A stretch of 5,598 nucleotides of DNA from an uncultured Paracoccaceae bacterium. Lineage in GTDB: Bacteria; Pseudomonadota; Alphaproteobacteria; Rhodobacterales; Rhodobacteraceae. The notes beneath the pieces were generated by a model. It made no database searches and had not been told where the DNA came from. It saw only the letters and a list, made by a program, of their open reading frames with translations. The position numbers and the translations under genes were made by a program. The stretch covers positions 1-5,598 of the forward strand of contig CALCPC010000719.1 of the NCBI GenBank assembly GCA_937900975.1. The letters are read 5' to 3'. Numbering within the stretch: the stretch's first letter is position 1; each line of letters begins with the position of its first letter. Positions 1-5,598 of this stretch are shown here, piece after piece.

Positions 1-55
1 TCTTGAACGCGTTTTCTGATGATGACTGACCTGCTTTGAACGGAAAATGCTCTAA
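1..55 (+). repeat. Left copy of an inverted repeat bracketing the operon
   Basis: The core at 37-55 (TGAACGGAAAATGCTCTAA) matches the reverse complement of 5545-5563 with a single mismatch. An outer block at 1-20 also resembles the reverse complement of 5570-5591: both begin TCTTGA and end TTTCTGAT, with small indels between. The spacer between outer block and core differs, 16 bases here against 6 on the right. This is directly visible. From memory, similar TAGAGCA..TTTCC motifs occur as dispersed intergenic repeats in alphaproteobacteria, but I could not check that. It may be a copy of such a repeat or the end of a mobile or exchangeable segment. Confidence 0.7.
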
Positions 56-60
56 AGCAG
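31..60. other. Stem-loop enclosing the left repeat core
   Basis: CTGCTTT at 31-37 and AAAGCAG at 54-60 are perfect 7-bp inverted repeats around a 16-base loop holding most of the repeat core. No T-tract follows on either strand, so it does not look like a classical intrinsic terminator. The right copy of the repeat lacks the flanking arms. It could be a protein-binding palindrome, an RNA hairpin, or chance. Confidence 0.4.
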
Positions 61-92
61 CCTGACCCGGGGTCGGGGCGCGGCCCGGGGCC

Positions 93-124
93 GGGATCGG
101 GTGCGGGATCGGGTGCGGGATCGG
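93..124 (+). repeat. 12-bp G-rich tandem repeat, about 2.7 copies
   Basis: The unit GGGATCGGGTGC occurs at 93-104 and 105-116, followed by a partial copy GGGATCGG at 117-124. It sits in a very GC-rich patch (61-140) just upstream of the operon. The runs of three or four G could form unusual secondary structure or vary in copy number by slippage. Function is unknown and it may be neutral low-complexity sequence. Confidence 0.7.
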
Positions 125-254
125 CGTCGCGCCCGGGTCCGACACCGGCGCCCTGCCACCGAGCCGAAGCGCACCGGCGGCGCAAGGGGTGGACAGCCAA
201 ACTGCGACATTAATCCTCCCTTCAGGGAAATCGGATATTCGCCTCGCTGCGACA

Positions 255-261
255 AGTGGGG
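255..261 (+). promoter_or_regulatory. Weak ribosome binding site for the first ABC gene
   Basis: AGTGGGG lies 7 bases before the GTG at 269. It is a G-rich but imperfect Shine-Dalgarno match. It supports the GTG at 269 as the start rather than the GTG at 101, because the protein from 269 onward begins just before the first membrane segment, as in PrtD-type subunits. Confidence 0.45.
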
Positions 262-268
262 TAGCACC

Positions 269-1918
269 GTGCAAGCCTATGCAATCTTGACCGCGGCAAA
301 GCGGGACCCAAGCATTTTGGCCGCCTCTTTGGTGTCCAATCTCCTCGCGCTCGCCGTGCCCTTGGCCATGATCCAGATCTACGACCGCGTCATCCCGAAT
401 GCGGCGACCGAGACACTGGCCGTGCTCGCCCTGATCGTGGTGCTCTCGGTCTTGATGGAGGCGGTGCTTCGGATTGCGCGCAGCCGGCTTCTCCAAATCT
501 CTGGTGAGACGTTTGAGCGGGAGGCGTATCGCGCCGCAATCTGGGCTGTGCTGACCGAGGATCCGACGCAAAGCAGCGCCGACGCCGAAGGCACCCGCTA
601 CACCCGCCTGACCGCGATCGAGCGCCTGCGCAGTCAACATGTGGGCGAGGCCGCCACCGCGATCCTCGACGTGCCCTTTGCCGTCCTGTTCCTCTCGGTC
701 ATTACACTTCTGTCGCCCCAGATCGGCGCGCTGGTCTTCCTCCTCCTCGCGATCTCGTTTTTCGTGCTTTGGGCGGGGCGCAGCCTGATGCAGAAAAGCT
801 TGCAACGCCGGCAGGAGTTGGAGGCCAGGCGCCACAGCTTCGTGACCGAGGTTTTGCGCGGCATGGAGACGGTCAAGGGCCTGCGCGTCGGTGATTTCAT
901 GTCGCGCCGCTATGAAAAGCTGCTCGGCCGCTCGGCTGCGACCAGCGCACAGATGGCCCGGCGGGTCCAGTATGTGCAGGGGCTTACCGCCTCGATCAGC
1001 ACGCTGGCCCCGGTCGTCACCGGCATCGCCGGCGCCTTCCTGGTGCTTGAGGGGCAGATGACCGTGGGGGCGATGGCCACGATTATCCTGCTGACCGGAC
1101 GGATCGTTCAGCCCGTCTTTCAAGTTGTCTCGTTTTTGGCCAGCGCGCAGGGCAAACGCTATGCCGAGGCCGACTTTCAAAAAATCGTCTCGCTGCCGCG
1201 GCGGGTTTCCGGCGACCGGCCGCTGCCCCGGATCGAAGAGATCACGCTTGACGCCGTCACCACCCGCGCCGACGGTCCCGACGCGCCGCAGCTCCGCAAC
1301 CTGTCGCTGACTTTGCGCACGGGCGATGTTCTGGCGCTCCAGGCGGTAGAGCGGGCGCATTCGGACGTTTTCATGCGGCTTCTGGCCGGAGAAATAGCGC
1401 TGGAGGCCGGGCAGATCCTGATCAATGGACAGCCGGCAGAGCGCTATCGTTTGCAAGACCGGCAAGAGCGGTTGCGCGTGATGACCGATGACAGTCGGCT
1501 GCTGGACGGCACCCTTCTTGAAAACATCGCAGCCTTCGCGCCGGCGCGCCACCGCGACGCGGCGGTGCGCCTGTCCAACGCGCTGGGGCTTGGCGATTTT
1601 GTGGCGCAAAGCCCCGACGGTCTTGCCACCCGCGTGTCGGCCGGTGGCCAGGGGTTGCTTCCGCAATCCACCATGCGGATCGCGAGCAATGTCGCGGCGC
1701 TGGTCACAAAACCCGATGTCATCCTGTTCGACCACGCCAATGCCGGGCTTGACCGGAAATCGCACCAGCATCTTTTGTCGTGGCTAATGGCTGAGGCGCC
1801 GGATCGTATGCTGGTAATCGCAACGCTGCGCCCGCCTTATCTGCGTATGTCCACGCTACTGCTGTACGTCTCGGCGCTTGTGGCGCGCGCGCGCCAACGC
1901 CCACTGGTGCTGGCATGA
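269..1918 (+). CDS. PrtD-like type I secretion ABC subunit with degenerate NBD
   Basis: Predicted inner-membrane half-transporter of 549 residues, near the usual length of PrtD-type subunits. Residues 1-310 form the membrane domain: the first helix runs into the family-typical IQIYDRVIPNAATETL (35-50), and further hydrophobic segments lie at about 50-68, 130-170 and 245-290. Residues 325-549 are collinear with an ABC ATPase domain, but its motifs are gone. The Walker A position (359-367) reads AVERAHSDV, with no P-loop glycines or lysine. The Q-loop reads MTDD (405-408). The signature reads LLPQS (463-467). Walker B keeps its aspartate but has histidine for the catalytic glutamate (FDH, 487-489). 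The H-loop histidine is leucine (520). The frame is open and collinear throughout, so this looks like evolved loss of catalysis rather than a frameshifted pseudogene. The GTG start is chosen because no ATG precedes the first helix. The stop overlaps the next gene by 4 bases. Inference: a non-hydrolysing partner of the next gene product. Confidence 0.88.
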   Translation: MQAYAILTAAKRDPSILAASLVSNLLALAVPLAMIQIYDRVIPNAATETLAVLALIVVLSVLMEAVLRIARSRLLQISGETFEREAYRAAIWAVLTEDPTQSSADAEGTRYTRLTAIERLRSQHVGEAATAILDVPFAVLFLSVITLLSPQIGALVFLLLAISFFVLWAGRSLMQKSLQRRQELEARRHSFVTEVLRGMETVKGLRVGDFMSRRYEKLLGRSAATSAQMARRVQYVQGLTASISTLAPVVTGIAGAFLVLEGQMTVGAMATIILLTGRIVQPVFQVVSFLASAQGKRYAEADFQKIVSLPRRVSGDRPLPRIEEITLDAVTTRADGPDAPQLRNLSLTLRTGDVLALQAVERAHSDVFMRLLAGEIALEAGQILINGQPAERYRLQDRQERLRVMTDDSRLLDGTLLENIAAFAPARHRDAAVRLSNALGLGDFVAQSPDGLATRVSAGGQGLLPQSTMRIASNVAALVTKPDVILFDHANAGLDRKSHQHLLSWLMAEAPDRMLVIATLRPPYLRMSTLLLYVSALVARARQRPLVLA

Positions 1919-4113
1919 TGGCGACACCCCCCCGCGCGGCCGAGGATCCCCCGCGCTGTCCGCTTTTTGCCAGCTTCGACTATGACGCCTTGCTCGAAGC
2001 TTTGGTCGCCGGTCGCATGACCGGGCAGCCGATGGATCCACGCACCGGCGCCACGCTGCTTTTGCTTTTGGAAAAAGCGGGGTGGAAGACGCATCTGCGC
2101 CGCCTGTCCGGCGCGCTTCCCCATTTCGCCACAACGCTCAACCCCACCGAGATCCGCGCAACGATGAGCGATCTGGGCTTTACTAGCCGCATCATGCCGT
2201 TGCGCGGGCACGCCCTGGTCGGCGCCCCGAACGCCACGCTGGTCGTCGACGGGCGGGGGGGCTTTTGGCTTCACGCCCAGGACAAAAAAGGCCGTTGGCA
2301 GCTGTTTCACCCGGCGGTCGGGCCGCTGCCCGGCAAATCCCAGCGGATTGAGCGTCAAAGAACCTACACCGCGATCTTGTTTGAGCCGCGCAATGTCGAA
2401 GGGCTTGGACCCGATGCCAGCCAAAAGGCCGCAAGCTGGTTCGGCCAGATCCTGCGCCGGTTTCAGCCCGAACTGCGCTTCGCGCTTGCCCTGACGCTGC
2501 TTTCGGGCGGTGTCACGCTGGTGGTCGCTTTTGCGATTATGATGATCTTCAACGTCGTCGTCACCTCCCGCAACACCGACACGATCTGGGCCATCTTCTG
2601 GGGCATTTTGCTGATCTTCGCCGCGGACCTTTCGTTGCGCGCGATCAAAGCGCAGCTTTTCGGACGCATCGCGGGACGGATGGAATATATCCTGGGCAGC
2701 AGCCTTTTCTCCAAGCTTCTGACGCTGCCGTCGGCCATGGTCACAGGCGCCCCGATCAGTGAGCAGATGGCCCGGATGCGGCAATTCGAAACCGTGCGCG
2801 ACATCTTCAGCGGCCCGCCCGCGCTTATCGTGCTGGAATTGCCCATTGCGCTGATGCTGCTGGTGGTGATCACGGTGCTGGCCTGGCCGCTGGGCCTTGC
2901 CTTGATCGGGCTGATCGCCGTGATCCTTTTGATCGCGGGGCTCTTTGTGGGGCCAATCCAGCGGCGGACGCGCTCTCTTTCCGCCGCGCAGTCGCATCTG
3001 ACACGGCTGATGCTGGAAATCCTGGCCTGCCGCCAGCAGATCGGCCGCGACGGTTTGGCCTGGGTCTATTTCAACCGCTTCGACCTTGCCACGCGGGAAC
3101 TTGCGCGCCGCCGCCGCCGCCTGTCCTGGTCGACTTCGCTGTTGGAGGCGCTGGCCCATGCCAGCCTGCCCCTGGCCGCGACAACCGTGATCTTTCTTGG
3201 TACCACGCTGGTGCTGGCCGGCGCGCTGTCCGGCGGGCAGTTGGTCGCGGCGACGATCTTGACCTGGCGCGTGGTCGCACCGGTCCAGCAGATCGCGCAA
3301 CTGATGTCGAAGATCCCGGATTTGCGCGCGCTTGTCCGCCAGATCGATGCGCTGATGCGGATCGATGAGGAAGACGCCCGTCTGGAGGAGCCGGGGCTCG
3401 ACCGTATCGAAGGGCCGCTGGCGCTGCGCTCGGTCGCCGTGCGGCATCCCAAATCGGTGATGCCCGTATTCGCCGGCGCCACGCTGGCGTTGCCCTATGG
3501 TGTCCTCGTCGCCGTGACCGGGCCCTCCGGCTCTGGCAAATCGACGCTGCTTAAGATCATGGCCGGCCAGATGGCGCCGCAATCGGGCTTTGTTCAGCTT
3601 GGGCCCGCGAACCTTCACCAAATGTCGCTGGCAAACCGGGCGCGCAACATCGCCCTTGTCGGCGCGCGGCCGCTGTTCTTTTACGGCTCGGTCGCTCAGA
3701 ACCTGCGCCTGATCGATCCTGCCGCGCCGAACGAGACGCTGACCGAGCTTCTGGTCTCGCTTGGCCTTGGTCCCTGGCTCGACAAACTGCCCAATGGGAT
3801 CGACACCCGGCTGGATCCCAGCCTGGACAGCCGGCTTTTCGCCAATGGTGTCGCGTCCTCGATCGCCGTCGCACAGGCGCTTTTGTCCGACCCCGCGGTG
3901 CTTTTGCTGGATGAGCCTGCCAGCGGCTATGACCAGGATCTTGAGGATCGGCTCCACGCGGTGTTGGAGGCCCGGCGCCGGCAGATGACCTCGGTCATCG
4001 TCAGTCAGCGACCCAGCGTTCTGCGCACCATGGATGCTGTTATCACGGTGGCCGAAGGCGGCGTTAAGCTGCAGCGCGTCGACCGCCAGTCCACAGAAAG
4101 GGCAGCCGGATGA
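1915..4113 (+). CDS. Type I secretion ABC subunit with C39-like N-terminal domain
   Basis: Predicted inner-membrane half-transporter of 732 residues, close to LssB/LapB-type subunits. Residues about 18-158 form a soluble N-terminal domain resembling a C39-like domain, with no recognisable peptidase Cys motif, so probably substrate-binding rather than cleaving. The membrane domain spans about 185-465, with hydrophobic segments near 188-212, 222-240, 302-346 and 415-460. The ATPase domain (about 500-715) has an intact Walker A, GPSGSGKST (536-544, K542), and an intact Walker B, VLLLDEP (662-668, E667). Other motifs deviate: the Q-loop glutamine is alanine (A584, in VGARP), LSGGQ is replaced by FANGV (642-646), the D-loop reads SGYD (670-673), and the H-loop histidine is glutamine (Q698). 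The ATG sits in an ATGA overlap with gene 1. No purine-rich Shine-Dalgarno precedes it, which suggests translational coupling; the next codon is also ATG (1918) and could be used. It probably pairs with the gene 1 product as the ATP-binding half. Confidence 0.92.
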   Translation: MMATPPRAAEDPPRCPLFASFDYDALLEALVAGRMTGQPMDPRTGATLLLLLEKAGWKTHLRRLSGALPHFATTLNPTEIRATMSDLGFTSRIMPLRGHALVGAPNATLVVDGRGGFWLHAQDKKGRWQLFHPAVGPLPGKSQRIERQRTYTAILFEPRNVEGLGPDASQKAASWFGQILRRFQPELRFALALTLLSGGVTLVVAFAIMMIFNVVVTSRNTDTIWAIFWGILLIFAADLSLRAIKAQLFGRIAGRMEYILGSSLFSKLLTLPSAMVTGAPISEQMARMRQFETVRDIFSGPPALIVLELPIALMLLVVITVLAWPLGLALIGLIAVILLIAGLFVGPIQRRTRSLSAAQSHLTRLMLEILACRQQIGRDGLAWVYFNRFDLATRELARRRRRLSWSTSLLEALAHASLPLAATTVIFLGTTLVLAGALSGGQLVAATILTWRVVAPVQQIAQLMSKIPDLRALVRQIDALMRIDEEDARLEEPGLDRIEGPLALRSVAVRHPKSVMPVFAGATLALPYGVLVAVTGPSGSGKSTLLKIMAGQMAPQSGFVQLGPANLHQMSLANRARNIALVGARPLFFYGSVAQNLRLIDPAAPNETLTELLVSLGLGPWLDKLPNGIDTRLDPSLDSRLFANGVASSIAVAQALLSDPAVLLLDEPASGYDQDLEDRLHAVLEARRRQMTSVIVSQRPSVLRTMDAVITVAEGGVKLQRVDRQSTERAAG
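4097..4102 (+). promoter_or_regulatory. Ribosome binding site for the HlyD-family gene
   Basis: AAAGGG lies 7 bases before the ATG at 4110, inside the 3' end of the preceding gene. It supports the first of two consecutive ATG codons as the start. It is a better match than anything ahead of gene 2. Confidence 0.5.
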
Positions 4114-5462
4114 TGCCAAGGCTCCCCTGGTCCCGCCCCCGCCGCGCAAAGCCCCGCGCCGACGGGCCCGTGCCGCAGCCAGAGCTGACGGCGACCAGCG
4201 CGCTTGACGAGCCGCACGATAAGCGGCTGGCCCGCGCCACCGTTGCGATTTGCGCGGCGACCGTTTTTGCCGGTTTCCTTTGGGCCGCCGAAACGCCAGT
4301 TGACGAGATTACGGTTGGCAGGGGCCTCATCCTAACCCAACAGCAGCCCGAACGGGTTGAGCATCCCGATGGCGGGGTCGTGGCTCAGATCCTCGCCCAG
4401 CCGGGCGACGACCTGGCCCCGGGCGATACCATCCTGACCTTTGACGCAACGACGATGACCCGGGAACTGACGACGATCCGCGCCCAAATCGACCGGCTGA
4501 GCGACGAGGCGGACCGGCTGCGGGCCATTTTGCGGGAGCCAAAGGGCCGGCTGCCCGACGCGCCCATCGGCAGTTTCGACGCCCCCGCCGCCGCGTTTTG
4601 GGCCGAGCAAAGCTATCTTGCAGCGCAACTTGACATCCTCGCCGCAGACCGCGCCAACATTGCCCGCCGCGCCGAAACCGCGGCCAAGCGTCGTGCCAAT
4701 ATGCAGCAGGAGGGTCTGCTTCTCGACCGTCAGTTTGAGCGGACCGCCGCCTTGGCAGAGCTTGGGACGCTGCGGCTTACGGAACGCGACGCAGTGGAGC
4801 GGGAGCGGATCCAGCTTCAGGGCAACCTCCTCACCCTCACCGCCGAGGCGGCGGAGGCGGAGGCCGCGCTGACCGAAAACACGCTCCGCCGGGCAGAGCT
4901 GATCGCCCAGCGCCAGCGGGACGCGGCGCTGCGCCAAACCGAAATTGAGGAACAGTTGGTGGGCCTTAGCCAGAATGCCGCCGAAATCGAAGCCAGGATC
5001 GCGCGCGCCGTCGTCCGGTCGGAGGCTGGCGGACGGATCCAGGATCTGACCGTCGCCACCCGCAATGAGGTTGTGGGCGCGGGCGAACTGATCGCCGAGG
5101 TCATCGCCGCCGACAGCCCGCTGGAGGCCGAGGTCGAGGTCGCAGCCGATCGGATCGGCGCGATCACCCCCGGGATGGAGACCCGCGTGAAGATCATGTC
5201 CTATGACTTCACCCGTTTTGGCGTCGTGGAGGGCGCGGTGGCCGCGATCTCTCCCACCAGCTTTGTCAATCCCGAGGGCCAGGTCGTGTTCCGGGTCCGC
5301 GTCGCACTCGCCGATACGGGGGTCGATACGCGCGTCGCCGGGCAGCCCGTGCGCCCCGGAATGACGGTGGTTGCCGACATCAAATCCGGCCAAAAGACCG
5401 TGCTCGGCTATCTTCTAAAGCCGCTGCGCGCCTTGCAAGACCGCGCCTTGACCGAAGGCTGA
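4110..5462 (+). CDS. HlyD-family membrane fusion (adaptor) protein
   Basis: Predicted periplasmic adaptor of 450 residues, a usual length for PrtE/HlyD-type proteins of type I secretion. A short Pro/Arg-rich cytoplasmic tail (1-40) precedes one membrane helix (about 41-60). The first half of a lipoyl-like domain follows at about 82-112 (EHPDGGVVAQILAQPGD). A long Ala/Glu/Arg/Leu-rich helical hairpin spans about 116-300 and should contact an outer-membrane channel. The second lipoyl half is at about 304-335. A beta-barrel region covers about 337-425. The end, PGMTVVADIKSGQKTVLGYL (416-435), closely resembles the HlyD-family C-terminal signature. The start overlaps the previous stop by 4 bases (ATGA), tying its synthesis to the ABC subunits. 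Family knowledge: such proteins bridge the ABC pump to a TolC-like channel. The tract EAAEAEAA (246-253) is encoded by GCC/GCG/GAG-rich sequence and fits the coiled coil. The partner channel is not in the window. Confidence 0.95.
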   Translation: MMPRLPWSRPRRAKPRADGPVPQPELTATSALDEPHDKRLARATVAICAATVFAGFLWAAETPVDEITVGRGLILTQQQPERVEHPDGGVVAQILAQPGDDLAPGDTILTFDATTMTRELTTIRAQIDRLSDEADRLRAILREPKGRLPDAPIGSFDAPAAAFWAEQSYLAAQLDILAADRANIARRAETAAKRRANMQQEGLLLDRQFERTAALAELGTLRLTERDAVERERIQLQGNLLTLTAEAAEAEAALTENTLRRAELIAQRQRDAALRQTEIEEQLVGLSQNAAEIEARIARAVVRSEAGGRIQDLTVATRNEVVGAGELIAEVIAADSPLEAEVEVAADRIGAITPGMETRVKIMSYDFTRFGVVEGAVAAISPTSFVNPEGQVVFRVRVALADTGVDTRVAGQPVRPGMTVVADIKSGQKTVLGYLLKPLRALQDRALTEG

Positions 5463-5509
5463 GCGCGGCGTCCCGGGAGCAGGTCCTGATCGGGCTGACG
5501 GGGCCGGAT

Positions 5510-5534
5510 CGACGGCCGCGCACCTGGGCCGTCG
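5510..5534 (+). terminator. Possible terminator hairpin after the operon
   Basis: CGACGGCC (5510-5517) pairs perfectly with GGCCGTCG (5527-5534) around a 9-base loop, 47 bases after the stop of the HlyD-family gene. The following bases, AGGTCTGTCTT, are only moderately T-rich, so intrinsic termination would be weak. Position and stem strength support a role at the transcript end. It could instead just stabilise the 3' end. Confidence 0.45.
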
Positions 5535-5544
5535 GAGGTCTGTC

Positions 5545-5591
5545 TTAGAGCAATTTCCGTTCACATTGGATCAGAAATCGCTGTCTCAAGA
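5545..5591 (-). repeat. Right copy of the inverted repeat bracketing the operon
   Basis: TTAGAGCAATTTCCGTTCA (5545-5563) is the reverse complement of the left core at 37-55 except for one base. The outer part (5570-5591) resembles the reverse complement of 1-20. The two copies are about 5.5 kb apart in opposite orientation and enclose exactly the three-gene operon. No transposase lies between them. It may be a dispersed intergenic repeat or a boundary of a transferred block. Confidence 0.7.
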
Positions 5592-5598
5592 TCAGCAG

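Larger units (their letters stand above)
61..268 (+). other. Non-coding leader upstream of the secretion operon
   Basis: This stretch of about 200 bases precedes the chosen start of the first gene. An open frame runs through it from a GTG at 101, but that extension is arginine-rich, derives partly from the G-rich tandem repeat, and does not resemble the N-terminus of any type I secretion ATPase. The second half (about 195-260) is more AT-rich and is the likelier promoter or 5' UTR region. Short motifs such as CATTAAT (209-215) and GATATT (234-239) are present, but I see no convincing -35/-10 pair. A 12-bp palindrome, TCCCTTCAGGGA, lies at 217-228 and could be an operator or a small hairpin. 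Confidence 0.5.

Noticed and set aside
3..31. Promoter from TTGAAC at 3-8
   Set aside because: No acceptable -10 hexamer lies at suitable spacing, and the element is part of the inverted repeat.
101..268. N-terminal extension of the first ABC gene from the GTG at 101
   Set aside because: The encoded stretch is arginine-rich low complexity arising partly from the tandem repeat, resembles no ABC subunit N-terminus, and the GTG at 269 fits both family length and a G-rich ribosome site.
1640..1670. AGGQG in gene 1 (residues 458-462) read as the ABC signature
   Set aside because: Gap-free alignment to the VGEQGAGLSGGQRQRIA region of HlyB-type proteins puts the signature five residues later, at LLPQS; AGGQG falls in the preceding loop.
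1800..1918. Frameshift near the 3' end of gene 1 explaining the degenerate C-terminus
   Set aside because: The other two frames give no better match to the usual H-loop and final strand, and the existing frame aligns without gaps, so divergence is more likely than a frameshift.
3106..3122. Run of CGC codons as a microsatellite
   Set aside because: It encodes five consecutive arginines in a cytoplasmic loop of gene 2 and is ordinary for GC-rich coding sequence.
1837..4149. Long minus-strand open frame of 770 codons opposite gene 2
   Set aside because: Its product is Gln/Arg/Gly/Asp/His-rich without recognisable domains, as expected from the antisense of a GC-rich gene; the plus strand encodes a clear ABC transporter.
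4332..5393. Minus-strand open frame of 353 codons opposite the HlyD gene
   Set aside because: Same reason: antisense shadow of a well-supported coding region, with no family resemblance.

Overview
The window is a GC-rich segment carrying a compact, plus-strand operon for a type I (ABC-driven) secretion apparatus. It has two adjacent, different ABC transporter half-molecules followed by a HlyD-type membrane fusion protein. High GC, a GTG start, ATGA gene overlaps and the protein style suggest an alphaproteobacterium, possibly of the Rhodobacteraceae type. No rRNA or other marker gene is present to prove this.

Layout: positions 1-60 hold a dispersed-repeat-like element that ends in a stem-loop. 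Positions 61-268 form a non-coding leader with a short G-rich tandem repeat and a weak ribosome binding site. Gene 1 (269-1918) is a PrtD-like transmembrane/ATPase subunit of 549 residues whose nucleotide-binding domain (NBD) has lost every catalytic motif. Gene 2 (1915-4113) is an LssB/LapB-like subunit of 732 residues: an N-terminal domain that resembles a non-catalytic C39-like domain, a six-helix membrane domain, and an NBD with intact Walker A and B but altered Q-loop, signature and H-loop. Gene 3 (4110-5462) is a 450-residue HlyD-family periplasmic adaptor. A GC-rich hairpin lies downstream of gene 3. The window closes with a second copy of the left-end repeat, in inverted orientation.

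Inferred joint function: the two half-transporters probably form a heterodimeric inner-membrane pump that recruits the adaptor, which would connect to a TolC-like outer-membrane channel. The general architecture (two different ATPase subunits plus one HlyD protein) recalls the atypical type I system of MARTX toxins (RtxB/RtxE/RtxD). No outer-membrane channel and no substrate gene is in the window, so the cargo is unknown.

The most notable feature is that neither composite ATP site of this predicted heterodimer would be canonical. Gene 1 supplies no Walker A or catalytic glutamate. Both signature motifs are replaced (LLPQS in gene 1, FANGV in gene 2). The second notable feature is the pair of near-identical 19-bp inverted repeats, within longer similar ends, that bracket the whole operon.
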